A stretch of DNA of 58,500 nt from Chrysomallon squamiferum (taxonomy: Eukaryota > Mollusca > Gastropoda > Neomphalida > Peltospiridae): the NCBI GenBank assembly GCA_012295275.1, contig CM022665.1, positions 2,780,667 through 2,839,166 of the forward strand, in the 5' to 3' direction. Below, one piece after another: positions 50,280-58,300 of the stretch. Every line of letters begins with the position of its first letter. Position 1 is the stretch's first letter. The position numbers were made by a program, and so were the translations under genes. Under the pieces are notes generated by a model that worked only from the letters and a program-made list of their open reading frames with translations, made no database searches and was not told where the DNA came from.

Positions 50280-53262
50280 TGTGGTTTAAATATTTTTATT
50301 GGAAATATCTTTGGACATTCTTGGCTTAATTCTGATATTTATTCCATAATCAATAAAGTAATCTCTATAAGAAATTGATATTTTGAAGATGTGGTTCTTA
50401 ACATGAGAAGTGAAAGAAATGATTGCCGTTCGGTTTGCATGTATTCTTTGACTGCGGCGGAATCTCCTCAATCTTGCCATTTTTGACACTCAGCCATATG
50501 GCAGTGTTGTTCTGTCTGTCACAACTGAACACATAATGCTCCCATGTCTGGCAAACTATTTTGATGGCAATTTGCAGAACAATTAGCCTATAGATTGAAC
50601 CTGACTTGGAGGTAATATTAATCTCTTTCAGGATTTTGTTGTTGACAGTGTTGAAACAAATGCATCATTTCATTCCATGCACATAAGGCCAGATTTGTTA
50701 TAGCTTTATTATTTCACCAATACTTAGCGAGCCGGTCAATTGTGTATGTCAGAAATGATGGATGTGATCATTGTGTAGTCATGTGGTATCATCTCTACCT
50801 CCATACTGGGTTAAGTGTCATTCTACATTTCCATATGGTTACACATTAAAGTTTAAAGCGTTAAAAGACTCGTATCATATTCTGCTCTTTCTTTTTCATT
50901 TAAATTAATTTATTATTTTAATTATGTTTCATTTAATTGGTAGAAATTTAAAAAATATATATAAAATTAAAATTTGTGTTTCAATAGTGAATAAATTTAA
51001 CAGTTACCTTCAGCAAAAACAGCAAATAGTAAAACAGTTCTAGCTATGCGGTAGTAAACTGGCCCACTGGGATATCAGGACATTTCATGGTGGACATTTC
51101 ATGGTGGACTGCCAAAATTTTCATATTTTTATTATAAGATAAATAAACTTTTCTAGTATTTGTATTACATAAACAACAACACTGAATAGATGTAACATTT
51201 TATTTCTTTAAAACATTTTCTTTTATTTAATTCTTTTGTCTTTGTTTTGGGGTTGAGTAGGCCTGTTAAGTAAGCTCTTTAAAACATTTGAGAAATTTGA
51301 GACCCAAAATGTCACAGTTTTAGGTAATTAAAAAGACAAATTAATAAAAAAAGAAGAAGAAGTAGCAGAGGGGGAAAAAAAGATTATGTATTAATTTGTT
51401 TGATTGTTCATCAAGAATTTCTTTATGGTCATTGTAAACTGTTGCAGACTGTGATGGTAGAAAGAGATGTACTGTTAGAAAATGATTAAAGACCCAACAG
51501 CCGCTAATACCAGCCTAGATGATTAAGCCATTGTCTAGTGACACTGTCTTATAATGAAGATGCTACAGTTTAACCATATGCTTCTTCAGAGAGACAAAGA
51601 AAATGAAAGTGCTTGATTTCACTCCCTGTCACTTTGCCAAACTGTGGCTGTTACAGTGCCAAAATGAAGTTCAGTGCTTAACTTGTCACCAACTGAAAGT
51701 TATACACTCTCTTTGTGTCGGTCGCATGGCTCCTTGGTTGTACCACGTGGCTGCTAGAATTAAGGTGCAACACAACACCCTAACATGAAGCAGAACATCA
51801 CTGCCAGAGAAAACCGAGATGGAAAAATTAAGTCTTCAAAAGATATGTCAGCAGAATGTCCTGAGTTATCTTGCCTGGCCATTGAAACACCTGCCATGTT
51901 GGAGATATTGTTACACGGGAACATTACTGGTTTAGCACATGGGCACGTGCCACTGTTTGGTCACCAGCTGAAATTGCTACAGGCATTTAATAACAAACTG
52001 GTTACACTCCTCCCTGCTTCATACAGAGTTAATACTCATTTGTAACAGTTTTATGTCTCAGTCCATCTCAGTTTAGTTCATACATACCTGGCAAAACTAG
52101 TGAAACTGATTTTGATTTTTTTCATTTGTTTTGTTGTTTTGTTGTTGTCATAATGGAAAAATAGGTGAACTATTTTAAACAAATAACAAACTAAGAAAAA
52201 TAATAAAATATAACATTTTCTACCAACATCTATATTACACTTGCTGGTGATTGAAATAATTATACTTACATATATAAATGCTTGTTAGAAATTCAGATTC
52301 AGTGTATATTAATATAAGTATAATAAAGTTTTAATTGTAAGGAGAAACTGATTCTAATAATAATAAAATTATTATTATTATTATTATTATTGTTATTCAT
52401 TTCTTTAAACTTCACCTTTTTATATGAAATAAATATGAAGAAAAAAGAAATGGGTGTGTTTTAGCCTCATAAAAGATATGTAATGATTTGTTAAGTGATT
52501 CTTGTTCAGTAAATCAAGTAGTTGTACAGTATCTTTTAACTTACCAGACTTTCTTTATTAAAAAAAAAAAAAAAAGCAAATCATGAAGTTAAAGTATATT
52601 TCTCATATTCAAGTAACATCAAAAAAGTAAACTTGGCATGTATTTACTGTGTTTGACATTGAGACTGTAAGAATATGGCGAATCACTCTCGTTAACATAT
52701 CTACAATTTGTTCAGGTGACTCTTCACATTTCATTGCCAATTACAGCCTACACCTCACCATTCACACTTCCAAAACTTAGACCACCATTTCCACTGCCTG
52801 TTTGTCCAGCATCAGAATGTGGCCACACTTGTCAGTCACAGAAAAGAAAACAGTATTAATTTGGTAGAATGTGTAGTATGACCCGAAGTAAACGTTTGTT
52901 GCTGACTCTGTTTGAGTCTTAGATTAACCTGTTAATACACACCATTACCTTTGAAACTCACAGCGGTTCTTTGTGGTGCTGACAGTATGGTGTTTGTAGA
53001 AAAACTGTCCTCTATTTGCTGCCATATGTTGCAGGTTAGAGCCAGCCAGTCCAAGTGTTTGTGTTTGCAGGTGGATGTGTGCACACTACTTCACTGTGCT
53101 AATATTTAGTTTTCTTAACACAACACGTGTGTAGTTAAAAAGATATTACTAGCCAGGTTTTTTTTTCTTTAGTAAAATTTTAGGATGAACGACGTTAATA
53201 ATTTTGTAAGTTGTTTTTTTTTAACTAAAACAAAAATGACATTAAATTATAGTTGTGTGTGT

Positions 53263-53305
<43 letters not shown>

Positions 53306-55166
53306 TACAATTAATAAAAGACAGATATACCTGCCCCAAAACATGAACTGTCATTTTTTTTGATGAAACAAGATGTCCAACTGAAACATTATTTCAACAT
53401 GTTTAGAAAAAAACTTACAAATTATTTATAGACAAAATCTTCTAATTTTTAAGTGATACTGAAATTCTCATTTAATTTCTCATTCATTAAAAAAATAAAA
53501 TAAATAAATAAATGAAGACGAAGAAGAAGAAAAAATTAATTAAAGAAACTGGACATTTAAGAATTAAATGTTGTAACTTTGTAGACTGGCAGAAGACTGA
53601 GTCTCAGAAACGCAGAGAACGCTTGTTACTGGAGGAACTGGTAAATGTTGTTAACAAGAGAGATGAGCTAGTCCAGCATTTAGATACCCAGGAAAGAGCG
53701 TAAGTAATCTTCATAACAGTATTTCAGTAGTAGACAAACCTAGGAAAGAGCATAAGTTTATGACTTACAAACAGTGTAGATTTAGCAAGATTTAAATAAT
53801 AGCTTTTAATGCACGGTAAATGGTAATAAAATTAACTGGAAATGTATATACTCACTTCAAACTTAAAAGTCTCTTAAACTGTTTATTTATTTAATTTGTT
53901 TTACTTGAATTTATTTATTTATTTATTTTAATTTTTATTTATTTATTTATTTATTTATTATTTATTTATTTATTGTTATTAAAATGTTATTATTTATACC
54001 CTTTTTTTTTTTTTTTAACCAGATTAAAAATAATTATTCCATCTGTAAATAAATAAATTAAGAAATACGGGGTATTAATTAACTAATTAAAAGGGCAGCA
54101 GTCAAGTTGAAAGATAAATTTTAAAAATTACATGCATTATTAATATGTCAGATTTAAGTTATAATTAATCAGTTTCATTTGCACAACCCTGATAATTAAC
54201 CAAAATTAAACTTCACTGAGTCTTTTGTCTTGTGTCACCACTGAGTGAAAAGTTTGATGAAAACTTCAAAGGAGTCGGCTAATTAAGCAATTAAGAGATT
54301 GTCTCTAATCTTCAACTTACCTCATATTAAAGCCTTTCACTGGCAAAAATATCAATTTTGATTTGTATGTCTTCTATGCATGCTGGGATATATTACCCGG
54401 CAGTGGAATAATTGCATCAGAGCTGTGCAGATAGATTAATTATTGATTTAATTACAGCTAAGTTTAATATTGAAGGCACTACTGCATTTCATCTGTAAAT
54501 AGTAATAATGATTATTGCTTTGTTGATTTGGCGTGAATTTAATGAAATAAGACATGCATTTTTTTTTTTTTTTTTTTTAAATATTCTTTTTATTTATTTG
54601 TTTGTTTTCTTTCATATTCTTTTTTTTTTATTTTTTTTTTTTCTCTCTGTTTTATTTATTATTTATTATTATTATTATTATTATTATTTTTTTTTTTTTT
54701 TTTTAATTGTTGTTATGCAGTCTGTTATGATATCTGTTATGTAAAACCTGACTTGGAAGACTAAAGATATAATTTTTTTTAATTTATAAATTATTTCGCT
54801 GGAGCAGTTTCAGTGACCCATTATCAGGTAGAAGACACAGATTACACCTGCATCTAATTAATTATTGACTCATTTCAGCATTAACTGAGAGACAAGCTGT
54901 AGAGAAATATTTTACAACACATTTTAATATTCCCAGTTATTATATTTTTTGTAAATGAGGGAAAAATCCTGCTGTCAATGAGAAGAAGCAAGGAATATTT
55001 TATTTTATGCTGTTTTTCAAAGACAGGAAAGCACGATGTATAGTTTTTTAAAAAGCAGTAAATGTGTTCTCAGTTTTTAGTGGGAAATAGTCCATCACTG
55101 TCACTGAAGAGGACTGATCCCAGAACCCTTCATATAACAGATACACTGTAATCTGTTTAAGTATGG

Positions 55167-55263
<97 letters not shown>

Positions 55264-55391
55264 TACTACTACTACTGTTATATTTATTATTTTTTTATTT
55301 TCACAGAATTGAGCAGGATGAGTATCTGGAAAAGCAGATTTCTGAGGGTCGCATTCCACTCAAAGATGAGAAGAGTTGTTCTGTACAGTGA
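21000..55391 (+). CDS. EHBP1: EH domain-binding protein 1 (EHBP1), complete, 1176 residues
   Basis: The gene has 21 coding exons (27046-55391) plus a leader. The coding total is 3531 nt with every phase consistent. The N-terminus [19 protein letters not shown] closely follows vertebrate EHBP1. Domains: NT-C2 about 8-165 (phospholipid-binding family); NPF motifs at 220, 237, 265, 276, 750 and 765, which bind EH domains of EHD proteins; CH domain about 395-505 (actin-binding family); ten TPNSPEK-type heptads 647-716; basic Pro-rich [11 protein letters not shown] segment about 720-745; LKERAR helices 820-890; bMERB coiled coil about 1005-1155, which in this family binds Rab8/10/13/15; C-terminal CSVQ CaaX-like box. 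Known role: coupling of endocytic recycling and tubular endosomes to actin and Rabs. The length is similar to human EHBP1. Identity is very secure. Confidence 0.97.
21025..21051 (+). CDS. Upstream ORF in EHBP1 leader (8 codons)
   Basis: ATG followed by ADGWEVR and TAA lies wholly inside the leader exon. If transcription starts upstream of it, it could lower translation of EHBP1. It may instead be only the ATG inside a YY1 motif. Confidence 0.3.
   Translation: MADGWEVR
22120..24420 (-). mobile_element. Decayed LINE in antisense orientation in EHBP1 intron 1
   Basis: Minus-strand reading shows reverse-transcriptase motifs in order: [16 protein letters not shown] near 24265; [14 protein letters not shown] near 24200; LDKN.FVF near 24095; [20 protein letters not shown] with ETAVDYVW near 23710; [13 protein letters not shown] near 23520; [16 protein letters not shown], a ruined YADD box, near 23430; [16 protein letters not shown] near 23050. 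A 3' end with (AAAT)-type tail lies near 22120. Stops and frameshifts show it is dead. A second element interrupts it at 23809-24076. Confidence 0.8.
23809..24076 (+). mobile_element. Non-autonomous element nested in the LINE, with 10-bp duplication
   Basis: The 268-bp insert is flanked by exact TTGTGAAAAA at 23799-23808 and 24077-24086. Removing it and one flank restores continuity of the LINE reverse-transcriptase reading. Its left part matches 20126-20213 and its right part matches 29358-29490 in reverse. A (AAAT)n run joins the two halves. There are no inverted terminal repeats or pol III boxes that I can see, so the class is unclear. Confidence 0.75.
27036..27146 (+). CDS. EHBP1: EHBP1 coding exon 1 (start at 27046)
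   Basis: The acceptor is TATTACAG. Ten bases of 5'UTR precede the ATG in ACAACATGAG. The exon encodes [19 protein letters not shown] then [15 protein letters not shown], the first strands of the NT-C2 domain. The start is fixed by the family N-terminus. The donor is GTAAAA. Confidence 0.97.
27655..27712 (+). CDS. EHBP1: EHBP1 exon 2 (NT-C2)
   Basis: The acceptor is TTTTAAG and the donor is GTAAGT. The exon encodes [19 protein letters not shown], matching the VVWTRRSRRKS core of the family. Confidence 0.97.
28419..28568 (+). CDS. EHBP1: EHBP1 exon 3 (NT-C2)
   Basis: Fifty whole codons lie between TGATTCAG and GTTAGT. The exon contains the family block [20 protein letters not shown] and [12 protein letters not shown]. 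Confidence 0.97.
28997..29175 (+). CDS. EHBP1: EHBP1 exon 4 (NT-C2 end)
   Basis: The acceptor is TTCCAG and the donor is GTAAGT. The exon encodes [20 protein letters not shown] through [20 protein letters not shown], ending KAT. This closes the C2-like domain. Confidence 0.97.
29350..29495 (-). repeat. Dispersed repeat, right half, inverted, in EHBP1 intron 4
   Basis: TTGTACCTTTTAACATCATT, then GGTAGCTGGAAATTAGTAC and TTATTTCTTTACAACTAC, match the reverse complement of about 23957-24080 with few changes. It fills much of the 377-bp intron 4 of EHBP1. Confidence 0.9.
29553..29782 (+). CDS. EHBP1: EHBP1 exon 5 (acidic, two NPF motifs)
   Basis: The exon encodes [20 protein letters not shown], an acidic [11 protein letters not shown] run, NPFEDDD (residue 220) and LNPF (residue 237). 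The last NPF ends at the splice site and gains Ala from the next exon. The donor is GTATTG. Confidence 0.95.
29783..31836 (+). other. EHBP1 intron 5
   Basis: About 2 kb of AT-rich sequence with a (TA)n run at about 30118-30152. I see no exon or mobile element in it. Confidence 0.7.
31837..32212 (+). CDS. EHBP1: EHBP1 exon 6 (two NPF motifs, Ser/Pro-rich)
   Basis: The acceptor is ATTGTAG and the donor is GTTAAT. The exon contains NPFEEP (265) and NPFEDSD (276), then a disordered Ser/Thr/Pro stretch with several TP and SP sites ([20 protein letters not shown]). Confidence 0.95.
32677..32746 (+). CDS. EHBP1: EHBP1 exon 7
   Basis: The acceptor is TTTTTTCAG and the donor is GTAAGT. The exon encodes [20 protein letters not shown] then EESQ. 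This short linker before the CH domain fits in phase 2 in, 0 out. Confidence 0.88.
32858..33024 (+). CDS. EHBP1: EHBP1 exon 8 (CH domain first half)
   Basis: The acceptor is TTTTCAG and the donor is GTAAGT. The exon encodes [20 protein letters not shown] and [20 protein letters not shown], the diagnostic calponin-homology block of EHBP1. Confidence 0.98.
33376..33424 (+). CDS. EHBP1: EHBP1 exon 9 (CH domain)
   Basis: The acceptor is CTTGATAG and the donor is GTAAGT. This 49-nt exon encodes [17 protein letters not shown], the CH segment between the FRPDL and AFD blocks. Confidence 0.95.
33717..34714 (+). CDS. EHBP1: EHBP1 exon 10 (CH end, phospho-repeat region, two NPF motifs)
   Basis: The acceptor is AAAACAG. 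The 998-nt exon finishes the CH domain ([20 protein letters not shown]), then gives a long Ser/Lys/Glu-rich disordered segment, ten TPNSPEK-type heptads, [27 protein letters not shown] (750) and NPFVDDV (765). It ends SPDS plus AG at a GTTTAT donor. The donor and the sequence around it are tandemly copied downstream. Confidence 0.95.
34275..34484 (+). repeat. EHBP1: Coding 21-bp tandem repeat, ten units (TPNSPEK)
   Basis: The array has ten in-frame heptads, TPNSPEK with variants [14 protein letters not shown] and TPNSTER, residues 647-716. Each unit carries TP and most carry SP, so the array is a run of proline-directed kinase consensus sites. The DNA units are nearly identical, which suggests recent expansion. 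Confidence 0.97.
34690..34890 (+). repeat. 47-bp tandem repeat duplicating the exon 10 splice donor
   Basis: CTCCAGATTCAAGGTTTAT starts at 34702, 34749, 34796 and 34843, an exact 47-bp period. Each copy has the same CAAG/GTTTAT donor, at 34715, 34762, 34809 and 34856. The units differ at only a few bases. Confidence 0.97.
35276..35348 (+). CDS. EHBP1: EHBP1 exon 11
   Basis: The acceptor is TTTTTCAG and the donor is GTTAAT. The exon encodes [20 protein letters not shown] then KEADQ. A later AG at 35325 would hit a stop at once, so this start is preferred. Confidence 0.8.
35887..36015 (+). CDS. EHBP1: EHBP1 exon 12
   Basis: Forty-three whole codons lie between TGTTAG and GTGATT. The block [20 protein letters not shown] matches the EELKERARVLLEQAR helix of the family. 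Confidence 0.96.
36350..36470 (+). CDS. EHBP1: EHBP1 exon 13
   Basis: The acceptor is TTTACCAG and the donor is GTATTA. The exon encodes [20 protein letters not shown], the second conserved charged helix, followed by a Thr/Asp-rich tail. Confidence 0.96.
37149..37193 (+). CDS. EHBP1: EHBP1 exon 14 (45-nt cassette)
   Basis: The acceptor is CATGACAG and the donor is GTATGT. The exon encodes [16 protein letters not shown]. It is 45 nt long with equal entry and exit phases, so it can be skipped without changing frame. I know of no counterpart in the human protein. Confidence 0.75.
37194..38815 (+). other. EHBP1 intron 14
   Basis: AT-rich intron of 1.6 kb ending in the long ATC/ATT microsatellite. 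Nothing else is recognisable. Confidence 0.7.
38689..38806. repeat. (ATC)n/(ATT)n microsatellite abutting EHBP1 exon 15
   Basis: ATC then ATT repeats run to within ten bases of the exon 15 acceptor and take the place of the usual polypyrimidine tract. Confidence 0.95.
38816..39013 (+). CDS. EHBP1: EHBP1 exon 15
   Basis: The acceptor is GTATTAG and the donor is GTTAGT. The exon encodes [20 protein letters not shown], then [20 protein letters not shown] and an Asp/Lys-rich end. It is 198 nt and phase 1 to phase 1, so also skippable in frame. If the intron were retained, a stop would follow within one codon. Confidence 0.88.
39058..39135. repeat. (CA)n microsatellite in EHBP1 intron 15
   Basis: The CA-rich array begins about 45 bp after the exon 15 donor and is followed by a (GACA)n stretch. 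CA repeats close to donors can bind hnRNP L-type factors in other animals; a role here is not shown. Confidence 0.95.
39278..39369 (+). CDS. EHBP1: EHBP1 exon 16
   Basis: The acceptor is GTTACAG and the donor is GTTAGT. The exon encodes [20 protein letters not shown] then [11 protein letters not shown], an acidic lead-in to the bMERB domain. Confidence 0.9.
39487..39607 (+). CDS. EHBP1: EHBP1 exon 17 (bMERB helix 1)
   Basis: The acceptor is TTCTCAG and the donor is GTAATG. The exon encodes [20 protein letters not shown] and [20 protein letters not shown]. It matches the family's TSQYV..EL..LE.EQ...D.RA..VEK.LR pattern. Confidence 0.97.
39785..39808. repeat. Short mollusc-like repeat core in EHBP1 intron 17
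   Basis: The sequence GGTTATCTCCCTT is the complement of an AAGGGAGATAAC core that I associate with dispersed repeats in mollusc genomes. The flanks were not matched to any element. Confidence 0.35.
40337..40436 (+). CDS. EHBP1: EHBP1 exon 18 (bMERB)
   Basis: The acceptor is ATTAACAG and the donor is GTAAGT. The exon encodes [20 protein letters not shown] then RRQMQLNIL, matching the [18 protein letters not shown] block of vertebrate EHBP1. It is followed by a 7.5-kb intron. Confidence 0.97.
40437..47976 (+). other. EHBP1 intron 18 (7.5 kb)
   Basis: This is the longest intron in the gene. It contains a 33-base poly-A run (41954-41986), (ATT)n arrays, and AT-only stretches at 45.8-46.9 kb. 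Two islands of higher sequence complexity (about 43080-43520 and 44000-44660) look more like regulatory DNA. I see no exon in it. Confidence 0.8.
44901..44981. repeat. (ATT)n microsatellite
   Basis: The array follows a TTATTTTATTTTATTT run in EHBP1 intron 18. Confidence 0.95.
47977..48050 (+). CDS. EHBP1: EHBP1 exon 19 (bMERB)
   Basis: The acceptor is CTCTTGCAG and the donor is GTCTGT. The exon encodes [20 protein letters not shown] then MAIE, matching the family block [20 protein letters not shown]. Confidence 0.98.
48051..53584 (+). other. EHBP1 intron 19 (5.5 kb)
   Basis: The intron contains the hairpin, (AAAT)n at about 49878-49905, (GT)n at 50250-50278 and 53252-53303, and complex unique-looking stretches at about 49350-49760, 50390-50870, 51430-52080 and 52650-53140. 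Short open stretches at 51603-52045 have no recognisable protein features. Confidence 0.75.
48422..48545. repeat. Long inverted repeat (58-nt arms, 8-nt loop)
   Basis: The left arm is 48422-48479 and the right arm 48488-48545. They pair at 52 of 58 positions, and 38 of the inner 39 are perfect (AGAATATTATCTTAAATATC then TTGTGAATTTATGACATCA). The loop is CAAAACTA. It lies in EHBP1 intron 19 on the sense strand. It could be a fold-back MITE or a hairpin RNA. Confidence 0.95.
53585..53699 (+). CDS. EHBP1: EHBP1 exon 20 (bMERB)
   Basis: The acceptor is CTTTGTAG and the donor is GTAAGT. The exon encodes [20 protein letters not shown] and [19 protein letters not shown], matching the DWQKTEAQKRREQLLLDELV family block. 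Confidence 0.98.
53700..55306 (+). other. EHBP1 intron 20 with regulatory-looking islands
   Basis: AT-simple repeats flank two complex islands, about 54060-54500 and 54780-54990. These are dense in homeodomain-type TAATTA/ATTAAT cores, with an E-box CACCTG and an AP-1-like TGACTCA. No exon is visible. Confidence 0.5.
55170..55276. repeat. (AAT)n/(TTA)n/(CTA)n microsatellite before EHBP1 exon 21
   Basis: The array runs from AATAAT into TTATTA and ends ACTACTACT about 30 bases before the terminal acceptor. The AAT to ATT switch makes it self-complementary at its left end. Confidence 0.95.
55307..55391 (+). CDS. EHBP1: EHBP1 exon 21 (C-terminus, CaaX-like box)
   Basis: The acceptor is TTTTCACAG. 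The exon encodes [20 protein letters not shown] then EKSCSVQ and TGA (55389-55391). The end Cys-Ser-Val-Gln parallels the C-terminal CVLQ of human EHBP1 and fits a CaaX prenylation signal. Confidence 0.97.
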
Positions 55392-58300
55392 TGTCTGTCG
55401 TAACCACAGAAGATGTAAAAATATGTGAGATTAAATAGCACAGCTTTATGACAGTGAAATACTCTTTGTGAAAATCAGGACAACATCATGTATGAAAACG
55501 TTTTGTGATTGCAAAACAAAATTTTTAGTTTTTCGTTCCTGTCTTTTTTTTTGTTTTTTGTTCGTTTTGTAGTTCCTTAGTTTTCATTTTAATTTTTTTT
55601 TTTTTTCATATTGAGATAATAAAAATTAGTAACACTCAGAAAATTGTAGTCCGCCACTCAATCATGCATGAATGTTATTAGTTGTTAGTAAATATGATAT
55701 TGTTTGTACAATTATTTACCTGTTTAATCGTTATCTCGGTGGTGTTGTTTAACATTATTTATTAAACTTGTATTCTGTTGTTGGTATATTTTTATCAGTA
55801 TAATTTTCACTGTTCTATTTTGCATTTGTTGTTGTAAGTATTTATTGTTATCTTTTTTGTTTAGTATACATTTGTGAGTGTTTTTTTTTTTTTTTTTTTT
55901 TTTTTTTTCACTTGTAAAAGATTTGTTTGGAGGAAGACCTACATTTCTGTATGTAGCAAATAGAAAATTAGCAAGACTGATCATAAGATGAAAGTGCTGT
56001 TGTAAAATGTTTAATTGATTTTCAAATTGACTTTTTCTTGTATTTATTTTCTAGAAGACTATATTTAAAAATAATAATAATAAATACTTAAAATATCTAT
56101 CAAAAATATGTGTGAAAAAAATATTTAAATACAAATTTAAAAACCAACTAAATTTTTTTTTTCAGTTTATGTGACCACTTAATAATCTTTTTGTTAAAAA
56201 TATGAAATGATAATCTGTCAGTTATTTTGTACGATTCAGTTTGCACATGCTGATAATTAAACATAATCACTTTAATTATAAACTGAAATAATAACAGATT
56301 AGGAAAAGTTAATTACAAAAGTAATTATTTTAAAAAACGATAAAAAGAAAAGAAAGTTTTAAAAATTGTGTTTTCTTTTCAGCCAATAGTTGAAATACTT
56401 TTCTGGGATTAGGGATTTCTATTTTTAGTATTTTTTTTAGTATAACCACATGCATATTTTTTTTCTTATAACAATTGAAATAGACATCAGAATATATTTT
56501 TGTCATTATTATTGTTGTGAAGACAACAAAATGTTTTATTCTCTGTGAACTCTGCTGTTGAAAGCATGCTATATTGTGACACTATTATAACTTACAGTAG
56601 AATAGTCTTAGTGCTATAATGCAAGCTTAAAGTACTGTTGAAAATATATATAATTATAAAATAAAGAACATACTGTGGAATAAATAGGAAACGTTTTAGG
56701 GAATTAATGTATGTACAGATATGTAAAACAAATTTTACACTCTAAGGATATAGACCAAAATATCCATTGTTAGTATTCTGAAAAGATTTAGCACTGAAAG
56801 GACCATGTTGAACTAGAGGTGTATCTGGTTCATATCTGCAGGTTTTAATATTGCTGAAATAATGACCAGTGTCTTTTCTGTGTGATTCTGCTTTTCAGAA
56901 TATCAAATCTTTGACAAGAATGAAGTGGCTAGTTGTTGCGCACATACTCATTAATGTTCAGTGTTGAAATTAGTAAGCTCTATGAACTAAGCAAGTAAAT
57001 TGTAATATTTGTGTATTGTAAAGCTAGAGTGATAATAATTATTTTTAAAATTTAAAAACAAATCCCCACCAAAAAAAAAAATAAATAAATAAATAAATAA
57101 ATAAACTCCTTCTTTTTGGAGAAAATATTACTTTATGTTAGAATAAATTTGATTTTTTGTATTAATTTTTGTAACAATTAGATTTTCACATGTTGAGAAT
57201 GTGAACTGGCATAATATTGATGTTTTATTGTTAATTGTGTGTGTGTGTGCACATCAACAAATGTAGATGTTCTGCATTTTATGATATTATGTATTTTTCT
57301 TTGTTGATGTACTTGCGAAAAAGGAAAAAAAAAAAAAAAAAAAAGAAGAAGAAAAAAAACGTGTAATTTACACCACACAAATGTTGAATATTTTCAGCAT
57401 AATTGTGCTACATGTACTTGTTTTCTTCAGAATCACTGGTGTATTTGAGCTTTGATGGAAAATATAACAAGTTAAAGAAAGCACATGCCACTTGATGTAG
57501 TATATTATTATTTATTAGTTTTGTTTTTGTTTTAGTTAACTGGAAGAAATCAGATAGTTAATTTTAATTTTTTTTTTTTTTTTTTTTTTTATATATATTT
57601 ATTTTTAATTGTAACTCTATTGTCAGTCTTTATAATAGTTAATGTATTATATACATACATAAGTTTAATATTATATACACTATTATTTTTGATTAATTGT
57701 AAGTTTTCAACATGTATATTTTAAAATGAATTAAAAACAAATTATGTGTACAAATTATGATTTATTGTGTCCATTATTATTATTATTATTATTATTATTT
57801 TTTATTATTTATTTATTTACTCATTTGTTTATTTATTATTTTAAATAGTTAATAAAAATGTGACATGTGTCACTAATGATGAGTTTATAAAGATGATTTA
57901 AAATCACTGTTGGCGGTGAATACATCAATACATTGTCGCTGCTCTTTATTCTTGCCTGTACCAAAGCTTGTATCTATGTACGTACGTATGTATTCTAGTG
58001 CACTGCATTTTACACGTGTATCCGTCCATTCTGCGATTAGTTCTGCTTGTTCTGTTCTCTCTTAGCATTATTGATATCAATATTTCTTTAAACGTTTGAA
58101 ATAAATCATTTTATAGTAGAATGATTCATTAAATGTGCATTAAAATGATTAAATGTAAAGAAACTTGAATAAGATGTATTGTACTAAAAGTATTAATGCT
58201 GGACATGAAACGAACTTTTGGAAATTTTTACTAATTTATATTTTCAGGCTAAAGCTGCATTTATATTGTTAAATTTACATCTATATTTCTTTAATTTCTA

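Noticed and set aside
51603-52045. Two adjacent plus-strand open frames considered as exons or a nested gene
   Set aside because: No matching splice signals or family similarity were seen; the EHBP1 exons on either side join perfectly without them.
55048-55359. Antisense open frame with a long Ile run
   Set aside because: It is the complement of the (TTA)n repeat and EHBP1 exon 21.
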